A stretch of DNA of 64,000 nt, from the NCBI GenBank assembly GCA_036250195.1, contig JAVHZZ010000006.1, forward strand, positions 166,118,424-166,182,423, in the 5' to 3' direction. Below, in pieces: positions 31,081 to 41,335 of this stretch. The notes beneath the pieces are model-generated. The model had not been told where the DNA came from. It searched no databases and saw only the letters and a program-made list of their open reading frames with translations. Both the position numbers and the translations under genes were made by a program. The first letter of the stretch is position 1. Every line of letters starts with the position of its first letter. The DNA comes from Mixophyes australis. Lineage: Eukaryota > Chordata > Amphibia > Anura > Limnodynastidae.

Positions 31081-33884
31081 ATTTACATTGTTATTTACAT
31101 TTCTGGCATAGATGTGGGTTAAATGGTTTTTATGGTTTGCATTCCTTCTGTTTTTCTTAACATATTTGTGGTAATTTAGTATGCGGGTGGTGGCGTTCTG
31201 TGGCTCTGGCCATGCGCCCAACATTAAGTATTTTACTGGTTCCCTTTCCTTCCAGCAAAAGCTGTAACCCGACATATAGGATTATTTCGGTTTTCCCACT
31301 CCAGGGGGGAAACTCTATTCCCCCTCTTCTTTTTCCCTTTTTACCCCAGGAACACAACATTCTCAGCCACGTACATTCCCTTCTATATTTAAGTACGGAC
31401 CTTACTGAAGGAATGAAATATGCTATATTTTGCTTGAATTATCTAATGCCCACATCCCATAAAGATGGTTAATTTTCTATCATTTAATGCTAGGGGACAA
31501 TTCCCCTAATAAACGAAGAATGGCATTAGCCTCCTTAATATAAGGCTGATATTGTGCCCTCCAAAAACGCATTTCACAGCTAAAGCCCCTCCAGTCTTTA
31601 GAAACCATCAATACTCTGTGTGCTATACAGCTAATGGCCCTCATAACAAATGTGGAGTAGCGTTGTTGGTCAGCTCTAGATGTCCCTTCAAGTTGTCTTC
31701 GAAATTTGAGGCTAAAAATGGTAGATTTTTGATAGCTATTGGACAATTGGAAGAGAAATGGGTGACTTTGGTGTCCATATATGCCCCCAATTTCAGGCAG
31801 ATACAGTTCTTGAAATTCACATTGGAGCATATAGATGAGATCAAACGGGGCAGCGTAATAATGGGAGATTTCAATCTAGTTCTAGATCCAAAGTTAGAGA
31901 GGTCAACCACTCCTAACCTCTCACCTTCTCAGGCTACAGGTAACCCCTCATTAGTCTTTGTGAAGCTCCTGACAGAGCATGGTTTATAAGATGTATGGAG
32001 AGTTGCAGACCCCAAGGGAAGATATTATACGTACTTCTCCTTAGAACACAACACGTATTCTAGGATTGATCTTATCCTTTCAGACAAATGGGTTTTACAG
32101 TACACTCGCAAGATTTGGATCCTTCCCATGACTTGGTCAGATCATGCACTAGTGATCTGGACCTGGAGGTCAACCAGTTCCCCCCCAAACCCCCCCCCCC
32201 CCCTTCCCTCTGTGCCCGTGGTGTTTATCTGTCCATCTACTCTCATCCTTAGTAGCTAAGCTGGCAATTAAAGAAGCTCTCAAATCATACACTCAAACCA
32301 AGGATCCTATGGGTACCTCTATTTTCAAGTACTGGTGCGCCCCTAAAGCAGTGGTCAGGAGGACAGTTATTCAAGCTTCCAGGCTGTGTAGAGCAGAGCT
32401 ACACCACCAAGTAGAGCTAGAATCAAAAGTTAAATTGTTAGAATCCCAGAATAAAAGACATCCCACCAAGTCGCTGGGGTTTGAGATCTCTTTGATAAAG
32501 GGAGAGCTGCAAAAATTGCTCATGACCCTCAACGCATTGTCGAGACTACGCCAAAAGTTTTACGTGGCAGGTAACAGGGCAGGCAGGCTGTTGGCAATGA
32601 AATTAAGGGGTATGCAGGCATGCAACCGGATCAAGTCCATTACAGATCCCAGGGGAGCTAGATGTTTCAACCCCAAGACATAGCAAAATAACTTTGCATC
32701 ATTTTACGCAATCCTAAATAATCTTCAGTTATATCCCTCTACGCATTGTGCAGATGAGAGTGATGTCTTCTCCTTAATGGAGGGGCTCTCTCTCCCCTCG
32801 ATAGACCCCTCCACGAGAGAATAGTTGAGTGCTCCATGGTCCCAGGAAGAAATCCGGCAGGTTATTAAATAACTTCCTATGGATAAGGTGCCAGGCCCGA
32901 TGGTTATATTAACAAATTTTATATCTCTTTTCAGGAGGAATTAACACCCATGTTAGAGCAATTTTACAACGCAGGTACTGAAAGAGGAAGTTTCCCACCT
33001 GAAATGTTGGAATTCCACATTATAGTCATTCCAAATCCGGGAAAAGACCCACCTGACTGTAAAAACTATCGGCCTATAGCCTTACTAAATACAGATGTCA
33101 AAATGTTTGCAAAGCTTATTGCCAACAGGCTTTCGGTCATTATCCCCAAGCTGATACATCTGGACCAAGTGGGGCTTGCCATGGGCAGACAGGCTCCTGA
33201 TAAATTGAGACGTATATTCCATCTCATAGAGCAGGTTCATAAAACCAGACGCTATGCTTCTGCTCTCATTAGACGCGGAAAAGGCACTCAACAGACTCCA
33301 CTGGCCATACTTGATTAAGGTCCTTGAGCAGTTTTCATTCACAGCAGACATCCTCAGTGCCATAATGGCACTGTACACTAAGCCTTCCGCGCAGATTTAG
33401 TGATGGGTTTCTTTACACAAACTTCCGCACCTGCAATGGCACCCGCCAGGGGTACTCTTTGTCCTCCCTCATATATCTCCTGGCAATAGAGCCATTGGCC
33501 GTGTGGGTGAGGTTGGAACAAGATGTGAGAGGTGTTGCACTGGATGGTTTAAGTTATGATTATTCGCTGACGATGGCATGCTATCACAAACTCATGCTTG
33601 TCACAAACCCGGAGACCTCGCTGCCAGCGATCCATAATATCCTGTCTCAATTCAGTAGAACCTCTCTTTACAAACTCAATACTTTCAAAACAGAGGCACT
33701 TCCAATTAATATTTCCCCAGAGAAACTGCAGGATTTGAAAGACAAATTTAATTATACATGGAAAGCTACGGAATTGTCTTACCTGGGAATCCAGATAACT
33801 CCACATTTGGATACAGTAATAGACAGACATTTCTCCCTACTCCAGCACCAACTTTTTTGGTTTCTAAACACCTCTATCAGTTGC

Positions 33885-34243
33885 TAGCTATTTTGTATGG
33901 GAAGAGCCGTAACTTCTTTCTCAAGGCCATATGAGCAATTCGAAGACCAATATGCTGCTGAGCTAACTTTCGTAATGATTTTGTTGGACTCTGCAGCATA
34001 CTGTCAGAAATATCCAACAGTTTCTCCTCCAATAGCTTTGCTGGCCTTCCACAGCGTTTGGCATCAACCACAGATCCTGTTTTGTGAAACTTATCGATAA
34101 TGTTACCAACTGCATTGCGATGTGGAGCAGGTCTGTCTGGGAATTATTTCAGCAAATCGCTGTCACACCACATCTGTGTATCTATCCCCTTTTCAGAATA
34201 TGTGTTAGATTAGCCATACACGTTCTTCAGTTGTTAAAACCAT
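33885..34243 (-). pseudogene. Mariner-like transposase, N-terminal HTH part
   Basis: From ATG at 34243 (minus) the product begins with VLTTEERVWLI. After some stops it continues with NIIDKFHKTGSVVDAKRCGRPAK, then LLEEKLLDIS and KSLRKLAQQ, and KKLRLFPYKI. This is the paired-type double helix-turn-helix, with the GRP linker, of mariner/Tc1-superfamily transposases. The DDE catalytic domain is missing, so it is a truncated relic. Confidence 0.7.
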
Positions 34244-34278
34244 ATCGGGATCAAAATCTGAAACAAAATATGGGATCT

Positions 34279-34462
34279 TTTCATAAAGCAGTGAAAACAG
34301 TGGAGAAGTGACGCAGTGGAGAAGTTGCCCATGGCAACCAATCAGCTGCTCTGTATAATTTTATAATATGCAAATTAGAAATGTTAACTCAATGCTGATT
34401 GGTTGCCATGGGCAACTTCTCCACTGCTTTAATTCTCCACTGTTTTCACTGCTTTATGAAAA
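34279..34462. mobile_element. Palindromic MITE with RFX/CCAAT composite sites
   Basis: The ends are inverted repeats of about 65 bp, starting 'cttttcataaagcag' on both strands. Each arm holds GTTGCC-ATGG-GCAAC-type X-box palindromes abutting CCAATCAG (34324-34345) or its complement (34396-34416). The AT-rich centre is about 35 bp. Inserted in the mariner fragment; the target duplication is not clear. Confidence 0.75.
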
Positions 34463-35880
34463 GTGCACAGTGACTTTCCAAACACCTTGTACTTTGCATG
34501 CTCCTGTTCCGCCTCCCTACGCGGCTGATGAACAAATTAACATCCATTATGAAGTCGTATGTGTGGAGGTCCAAGCCCCCATGCATAGCAATGCAATGTA
34601 TGACTTGAGGTAAACTGTAGGGGGGACTGGCCCTCCCAGACTTATGGAAATACCATGAAGCTTGCCTCCTATCCCAGTTGCGAGATTGGTCTCTCCCAAG
34701 GGGAAGAAAGCCATGGGTTGATTTAGAGTCAGCATATAATCCTGACATCCCCCTGGTGGATCTAATATGGGCTCCAAGAGATTGGAGACCCCCAAACCTC
34801 AGCCTGCCTGTTCTTACTAGAGATGCCTTGATAGTGTGGGATTGGCTTTGTAGTAATATTGAGGAATTTACACATCCCACAGCAAATGTTTCTATGCGGT
34901 CAGTAGCCAGACAAATCCCCTCACAGGTTGGGCAGGCAGAAATTTTTTTACATTAGGTGACCTATTCGAATCTGATACACTTTCCTCTTTTACTCGGCTC
35001 TGCGATCACTATCAGTTACCCAGAGGAGACTTCTATAAATATTTGCAGGTCAGACATTGGTTAGCTATGCCCTTACTTAAAGATCTGTCCATAAGACCCC
35101 CTCCAGCATTATAATATACTAAACTGATGAAGGTGAATAACAAAGCTAGCATAACCTCATGGTATTATAGCCTGATAACCCAAACTGATCCACCCAAATC
35201 TAAAGCACAACTCCAACGGGAAGCAGAGCTCCACTTAGAGCTGACGGGAAAGGACTGGGAGCGTATATATAGGAATACCTTTAAAATGTCTAAATGTCTA
35301 AATAATTCCAAAATGCTGGTGAAGTTGCTGAATAGAATAGAATATATGCCACTCAGGAAAAACTACATAAAATCTGTTCCTCTGTATCCCCAACATGTTG
35401 GCGTAATTGTTCATCTTAGGGCTCCCGGTCCATCCTTCACCAGAGTTGGCCCTTCTGCACCATTACACACCCTCAATCCCATAATGGTACAGGTATGTGT
35501 TGGGCCAGGTGCTCATAGCAACCAGGGCTGCAATTGCTCAAGCATGGAAACAACCACTCCCTCCAACTTTGCCAAAAATTATGAAAAAAATAAACTACAG
35601 TTTTGAAATGGAAACCCGAGGTATACCATACTTTATAGCAGCTACCTCTCCACTATTGAAATGGCGTACTTGGCATACCTATATGACCGAGGGAGAAGGA
35701 GCTCAGAAGAGAGCCCCACAACTAAGCATTGATGACACCCCCCTGAGTTCTCAGACATTCACTTGCCAAGAGTACTTCAAAGTTTTGTTCGGATTTAGGC
35801 TTGGGAAAAAAAATGTACTAAAAACCATAATATTCCAAAGGTCCTGTTGCTGTCCAAAAAAATAACATTCCAGGTCCTGG

Positions 35881-36512
35881 AGTAGTCCAACTGAAAAAAA
35901 AAAATTCCAAATGTGCTTGAAAAAAATCTTTATTCAGTCAAAATGTCCCCAAAATATTCCAGCAGAATCCGACTTGGGAAAACAAGAAACCCTTAACAAC
36001 AACCGCACTATGGTCTTCTATAGAATAGCATCTGTACAGAATGAAATATAAGATGCAAGGTTTATGTATACTGTAGGGGGATTCTCATGACAGTGTGGGA
36101 AAATATGTGTAGGGATTATATGTTTCGGGATTTCATGTCTGTCAAGAAAGGCATACTGTCATCTATTTACTTGTTAGTATTAATTTCGCGTCTGAATATT
36201 CGACGTAGGTATTTTCGTGTCAGGAATTCTGGTGTCAGCATTTATTGTGTCGGAAGTATGACTAACAACGATACGTAACTGTGTACTACAGCAGCCCTGT
36301 GGCGGAATTCAACAGGCCACAGATCTTGAGATCCGTGGCTTGATGAATTCGGGTGCACGTAAAGCCTAAATATGTGCGTAGAATACGGAGCATGTGTTGC
36401 GCTCAGAATGCATACCCTAATGAATCAGGCCCAATGTCTTTTTATGATTATACATTTATCTATATTTTTATATATTTTAAACTTTTATTAAAGTTACACT
36501 GCATGTAATCAT
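35881..36512. other. No gene; MITE-end fragments
   Basis: 36300-36435 includes 'gcggaattcaacaggcc' and 'gttgcgctcagaatgcat..cctaatgaatcaggccc', decayed ends of a common repeat. Nothing else recognised. Confidence 0.4.
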
Positions 36513-36674
36513 TTAATCCTGGAAAATGCTAAATAGATGTGAAAATTGAAATGACTGTGTTAAAATAGGAAGTAACATCCAATGAAGAACTAAGAATAAG
36601 TTAAAGCTTATGGACCGTTTCCTTGAAGATCGAACTTCTGCAACTTTAAGGAGAGTTGCAAGCTTTACTTCCAC

Positions 36675-36983
36675 ATGAGACCCAGCTCCTTGGGATTTGA
36701 ACAGCAGAGAGTGGGAATAGTAGTTTCTCTTCCCCAGGGAGATCCCCAGTCTTGGGCCTTCAGTCTGGGTCCAAGTAGCCCCACGCTTCAATCAGTGGAT
36801 GCATTTTTTAACACACTGTCATTATATGATGATCCTGACGGAGTGGCTTACGCTAAAGCACACCTGAGGTCCCTTAAGGAAGAACAGCGAATGGCAAAAG
36901 AGTACTGCACTGAGTTTCGGACGCATCTGTCCATGGAATTTATTGTGGATTTACCACGGTCATCAGCATATAATAAAATCTGA
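36675..36983 (+). pseudogene. Gag fragment fused to integrase
   Basis: One open frame of 103 codons starts as gypsy Gag (VGIVVSLPQGDPQSWAF, QSVDAFFNTL, EYCTEFR). From about residue 84 it becomes integrase core (EFIVDLPRSSAYNKI). In intact gypsy elements these segments are separated by protease, RT and RNase H. The fusion is a by-product of internal deletion. No function is expected. Confidence 0.65.
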
Positions 36984-37965
36984 GTAGACTGGTTCAGTAA
37001 GATGGCACACTTCGTTCCTCCGACCAAGCTTCCATGTGCACGGTCCCTAGCATCCTTGTTTGTTCAGCACATCTTCCTCTTCATGGAATGCTCATCAATG
37101 TGGTGCCCGACTGAAGCTACTATTACAGCTAACTATTTGTTGCTGTTTTCTGGAAGTCCTTGTGTACCTTGCTTAGAATTAAGCTCAGTTTAACTTCTGA
37201 TTGCCACCCACAGTCTAAAGGGCAAATGGAAAGGATAAATCAGTCTCTCGATCAGTTCCTCCGTTTATAAATCTCAAATTGTCATGATGACTGGGCCACT
37301 CTACTTCCCTGAGCAGAGTTTGCCTACAATAATGCCTGTCACTCATCCACTCAGTTTGCTCCATTCTTCTTCTGCAACTTTGGGTTCCATCCCAAGGCTA
37401 ATTCCTTATCTTCCATGGCTACGACAGGTCTACTGGAAGAAGGTTGACATTGTCTTACGTCAAGCCTCTTTTAAATCAAAATTCTTTGCTATGTCACAAT
37501 CCCTGCTCTTTCAAAGTTGGTGACAGGGTATGGCTTTCTACATGGAACATCAGACTCCAGCAGCCCTGCAGAAAGTTCGTGCTCAGGTTTATTGGACCTT
37601 TTGTAACCTTGAAACAAGTATATCCTGTAATGTTTAGACTAAAGCTTCCTAGGTCCATGAAAATACCCAACATCTTCCATTGCTCTCTTCTAAAGCCTGC
37701 TATAACCTCAAGCAAGTTTAGATCACATTGCTCACAGAGACCTCATGCTGTCAAAGAAGATGAATGTCAAGAGTTTGTAGTGGAAAAAATTCTTGACTCT
37801 AAGAGGGTCCAAAGGCAGGTCTATTTCCTGGTGCAGTGGAAGGGTTTCGGCACAGATGAACGTTTCTGGGTTCCGCAGAGGAAATTACATGTGAACAAAC
37901 TCTTCAAGGAATATTTCAAGCAATTCCCTAGAAAACCAGTTAAAGGTTCTCTGTTATTATTGTGA
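36984..37965 (+). pseudogene. Ty3/gypsy integrase with chromodomain
   Basis: Integrase joins retroelement cDNA to host DNA; the chromodomain targets histone marks. The core domain is spread over frames: FSKMAHFVPPTKLP, SLASLFVQHIF, a degraded catalytic Asp region, 'LLPWAEFAYNNA'-like sequence near 37310, then KVGDRVWLSTWNIRL (GPY/F region, FIGPFVTLKQVYP). The final 142 codons up to 37965 are uninterrupted and end with a chromodomain: EFVVEKILDSKRVQRQVYFL, VQWKGFGTDERFW. Frameshifts upstream show it is dead. Confidence 0.8.
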
Positions 37966-37969
37966 CCAG

Positions 37970-38355
37970 CTCCTAGTTTCCTGCTTTTCTCCCTGCTCAA
38001 TTGGATTAATATTTGTTGCAACCTCGGCTTTATTCTGACCCTTTGTTAATAGTTCCTGACCTCTGCCTGGAATTGGGATTCTCCTTGCCAGCTACCTGCC
38101 CCGACCTTTGGCCTGTCCCTGTTTACTCTGCTTTCTACAGACCCACAATCCTTGGACTGTTTCTAGACTTGTCTCAGATTCTCCAGTTACACCTCCTACT
38201 ATCTGCGCTAAAGTCTCCAAACATAAGCTCCTACTACCTAAGAGTTAAGTCCTTCGGGTATCTGAGTACCTGCGAACAAAATGAGCCCTATGGGAAAGGC
38301 AGTTGCTAAAGGTGAAGACCTCTATAGCTAGTTTCTAGGAGTTCATGTTTGTGAC
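37970..38355 (+). mobile_element. Gypsy 3' LTR (approximate)
   Basis: Follows the integrase stop. Shares 'gacctttggcctgtccc', 'cttggactgttt', 'tctccagttacacctcc', 'ataagctcctact' and 'gtatctgagtacctg' with the LTR-like copy at 11690-11900. The boundary near 'tttgtgacg' (38353) is a guess. Confidence 0.55.
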
Positions 38356-38653
38356 GCTAGCTTAACACTGCCTTTTATCAATAACCTACTCCATTCCGGT
38401 TTCAAGTCATTTTACCTGTATGATCATAGGATCAAAACTAATCACACTAGAGCACCTTGCCTGTCTGGCTGGAGTAAGGATTGTGAAAGCTGTACAGCTG
38501 TATTATGACATTTTGATTTTCCTAACTACAAAAGGAGATCTGGAGACATGTAGGAAGACCAAAATACAAGCTACTTTCCCTACTGAATTGACAGATTTAC
38601 CTTAATGTGAAATGTAGGAACTATATTACACCTGTTGATCTGTTTTAGATCTA

Positions 38654-38849
38654 GGGGTAAATGTATGAATCTCCGGATTCTTCATCTCCGGCGTGTTCAG
38701 CCTCTTCAGCGCTTAAATTTAAAGAGGCGCTGCATTGTAAAGGGAAACAGGGAAACTTCCCTTTACAATGCAGCGCCGCTTTAAATTTAAGCGCTGAAGA
38801 GGCTGAACACGCCAGAGATGAAGAATCCGGAGATTCATACATTTACCCC
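38654..38849. mobile_element. Palindromic MITE (GGGGTAAATG ends)
   Basis: The two halves are inverted repeats of about 85 bp, from GGGGTAAATGTATGAATC to its complement, around a short 'gggaaacaggga' centre. Flanks CTA (38651-38653) and TTA (38850-38852) suggest a 3-bp TSD with one mismatch, or a TA duplication; PIF/Harbinger or Tc1/mariner type. Related to the MITEs at 16794 and 61866. Confidence 0.75.
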
Positions 38850-39163
38850 TTAGTATTTGGATACTATTCTCATTTGGTTACATTGTAACTCTGAATGAAC
38901 TGCTGCATTTTTCTCCTTAAGTAATATCTGTTATTGGCAGTATTCGCAGTGATGATAGATGACTTAATGGATCAATTTACCATAACAGTCATGCTGGGAT
39001 AGCACATCCGATAAGAAGTTGTCCTGGAGATCACTGTACTTAAGTGACTCTACTTTTACTGCTTCCTTATTGCAGCAGTGAAAGAAGGAACTTCCGCATT
39101 CTGGCCCATTGCCTGTACTGTGCATACGTGACCATCACAGCCCTGTCCTGTGATGCTGTAGGC

Positions 39164-39311
39164 CAGGCCTGGCCAACCTGTGGTTCTCCAAATGTTGTGA
39201 AACTACTAGTCCCAGCATGCCCTGCCAGCACTTACCTGGTTATCTGCTGGCAAAGCATGCTGGGGCTTGTAGTTTCACAACACCTGGAGAGCCACAGGTT
39301 GGCCAGGGCTG
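39164..39311. mobile_element. hAT MITE (CAGGCCTGGCCAACCTG ends)
   Basis: TIRs CAGGCCTGGCCAACCTGTG and reverse complement CAGCCCTGGCCAACCTGTG. Flanks ctgtaggc and ttgtagcc match at 6 of 8 positions, a diverged TSD. The interior has the common 'gttgtgaaactac' and 'cagcatgc' words. 148 bp, non-coding. Confidence 0.75.
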
Positions 39312-40300
39312 TTGTAGCCTATAGGTTACAGCTGCTAACACCATTTGAGATGGCATTAGCTATAGTTGTTAAGCTCCAAAAAGCTAAGCTATAATACTGA
39401 ATATACTTTTGGCAAGATTACCTCTGTGGTACATTGAAATTTATATACTAAATGTTTTTTTTTTCTGATGAACAAACTACATATCAACTGCCCCGATGTA
39501 TTCATCTATATGGATTGTTTTCCCAGGAGCATCACATATTCCCATTGTTTATGCTAGTGTTATAAATTCTGCTATGAGTTCTAATGTCAGGCTTGCCCTA
39601 GGGATCATATGGACTTGATTTTTGATTAGTATTGATGTACTTCCTGTGCTTGTAATATTTCTGCTTTAACACATGGGTAAATGTCAAAGACAGCAACATA
39701 CTATTATGGCATTTCTATTTTAAGGTGAATTGCTTGAATTATAGGGTCCTAACCCTTCCCTCGCTCCCAACATCACAATCTCCCTTTTGCATAATTACCT
39801 TATCCCTCTGCAGCCTTACTCTAACCTCACCCCCATAGACTAACCCTAATCTCTTTTTCCCACAGCCTAAACCTATCCTAACCAATTTAGAATTGTATAG
39901 TAAATTCATGTTATTCTGATAATAGAATAATTTAATAGATGGTAGGATACAATATAATAACACTTATTATTAAAAAAAATGGCGCAAAAAGTCAATTAGG
40001 AATACAAATATATATAATAGTCCACAAAGTTCTCATATACACTTCCAACGTGCAGTCGGCAGCCAGTCCTTAAATGAGCCTTAAATCGGTGTAGTAGGAA
40101 ATTTCTAGGAAGTAAAACAAAAGGACAAGGCGCACAATAGTGTAGTATTTAGGTAACACAGTGAAAATATACTGTGTGAATCAGAAAATAGTGCAATGTA
40201 CAAACAAGTACCACTCTATAAAACCAGATAAAATAAGTATGTGGTGCCCCAAAATCTGAGTACCCTGGGGTGTATCTATATGTTTTTAATTTGTTAATTT
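39312..40300. other. No gene recognised
   Basis: Mixed AT-rich sequence; from about 39960 on it looks like an interspersed repeat ('gcaaaaagtcaattagg') that continues on the far side of the Gag fragment near 41270. 40285-40325 shares words with the element at 18835. No coding motif. Confidence 0.35.
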
Positions 40301-40329
40301 AATTTGTTAATTGTTAAAAGTGTTTATAA

Positions 40330-41335
40330 AGTTTTAAAAAAAATTTCCACAACGTTTGAGACAAGAACTCTTCCGGAGCTGAAGATAAAACTTTATGCTT
40401 GCAAGCAACAACCAAACGAGACACTGCAGGACTATGCCCTGAGCCTACAAGAGATGCTAAGAGCCATTCAGGCAGTGGACAAAGAGGAAGTACGAAACGT
40501 GGACGAAGCCCTGACCGTACAGTTCGTAGAAGGAGTCGCCCAAGAAAGCGTTAAGATTCAGCTACGACTGATGAAGGCACAGATGCCAGGCAAAACCTTC
40601 CGAGAGTTTAAAGAGACCGCCATCGCCATTGTCGGTAACCAACGGAGAAGGGAGGAAGAATACCCAGAATTGGTGGGCTTCAGAGAAAGCGCAAGCTCGA
40701 GAAGAGCCATGGCAAGCAGCACAGAAAAATGAACACGGGCCCAAGAATCGGTAATACAGAGCGGTCAGTATCCCACTGAAGACACAATACAAACGCTCAA
40801 AAAGCAAATGGAGGAGCTGGCCGTCGGAATGGCAGAAATCCAGCGAGAGATGCGCCAAATGGCGAGGCCACCGGCACCCACCTACGGGGAACCAAAGTGG
40901 AGGCCCGAAAGACAAAGACCAGTCCGAGGCAGGTGGAAACCACCTCGCGAGTATGTACGGCGATCGTCTAATCAATTCGATGGTCAAGGGCGCCCGATAT
41001 GCCGCCGGTGCCATGGGATAGGACACATAGAAGGAAACTGCGACCAAAACGAACATTTAAACTCCGACACCCCGAGATTCGAGGGCCGAATCTCGGGTCG
41101 AGCCACGGGAATAGATCCGAATCCAGAAAATTGGAGGCCCCAGTTCATCGGACAATGTCCCACTTTACCTTTACAATTAATGGAGTGGAGACCCTGGCTA
41201 TGCTTGACACGGGGTCGCAGATTTCGACCATCTGACTCCCTACATTCCACAAGTATTGGGGCAAAGAGCAGCTGACACCAAAGAATGTGTTATCAAACAA
41301 AGGCAAAGGGTGCACACCATTCCCCACTTATGTGA
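40330..41335 (+). pseudogene. Ty3/gypsy Gag and protease fragment
   Basis: A retrotransposon Gag capsid region (LKIKLYACKQQPNETLQDYA, LTVQFVEGV, MPGKTFREFKETA) is followed by a premature TGA at 40730. The same phase then continues through a coiled part (MEELAVGMAEIQREM) to a CCHC zinc knuckle, CRRCHGIGHIEGNC (about 41002-41043). Protease lies in the -1 phase: FTINGVETLAMLDTGSQIST, with the catalytic DTG. A stop follows at 41236 and similarity ends near 41330. Between knuckle and protease is a TTTAAAC heptamer and a strong stem-loop (listed separately). The rest of pol and LTRs are absent. Confidence 0.75.
41056..41097 (+). promoter_or_regulatory. Candidate -1 ribosomal frameshift signal
   Basis: The heptamer TTTAAAC (41056-41062) is in the T_TTA_AAC phase of the Gag frame. 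After an 8-nt spacer comes a perfect 11-bp stem, CCCGAGATTCG (41071-41081) with CGAATCTCGGG (41087-41097), closing a 5-nt loop. Protease is in the -1 frame downstream, exactly what this signal would serve. Confidence 0.8.

Larger units (their letters stand above)
33885..34495 (-). mobile_element. Mariner-like element fragment inside LINE
   Basis: On the minus strand, a TIR-like start 'tacaaggtgtttggaaag' near 34490 leads to a transposase N-terminal region, with a MITE inserted between them. The left part is truncated at LINE sequence near 33885. It interrupts the LINE ORF2 after its RT domain. Confidence 0.65.
31465..35765 (+). pseudogene. L1-type LINE ORF2 (endonuclease and reverse transcriptase)
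   Basis: ORF2p nicks target DNA and reverse-transcribes the LINE RNA at the nick. The APE-type endonuclease spans about 31465-32170, with FLSFNARG, VSIYAPNF, IMGDFNLVLDP and the catalytic SDHALVIW; stops occur near 31507 and 31987. The RT spans about 32840-33890, with NYRPIALLNTDVKMF, a shifted SLDAEKALNRLHW, NGTRQGYSLSSLIY, and the catalytic FADD at 33563-33574 in a different frame from its neighbours. The mariner insertion follows. The C-terminal part resumes near 34495 (GGLALPDLWKYHEACLLSQL) and continues past 35606. Multiple frameshifts rule out activity. Confidence 0.8.
27601..35880 (+). mobile_element. L1/Tx1-type LINE, nested insertions
   Basis: A LINE in the plus orientation with a 5' region (about 27600-28386), ORF1 (28387-30010) and ORF2 (31465-35765). 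It has been invaded by a solo LTR (28745-29387), MITEs (30499-30756, 30888-31080) and a mariner fragment (about 33885-34495) that itself holds a MITE. The 5' and 3' ends are approximate: no poly(A) tail or TSD was identified. Both ORFs have stops and frameshifts. Confidence 0.7.
36513..38355 (+). mobile_element. Chromodomain Ty3/gypsy remnant, internally deleted
   Basis: Order: degraded Gag (about 36640-36925), a direct junction into integrase (36925-37965) with a C-terminal chromodomain, then LTR-like sequence (37970-38355) sharing ordered words with the LTR at 11502. Protease, RT and RNase H are missing, so an internal deletion of some kilobases joined Gag to integrase. No 5' LTR was found. 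Confidence 0.7.

Noticed and set aside
32183..32206. Poly-C run as a functional element
   Set aside because: A simple homopolymer expansion in the LINE ORF2 relic, possibly sequencing noise.
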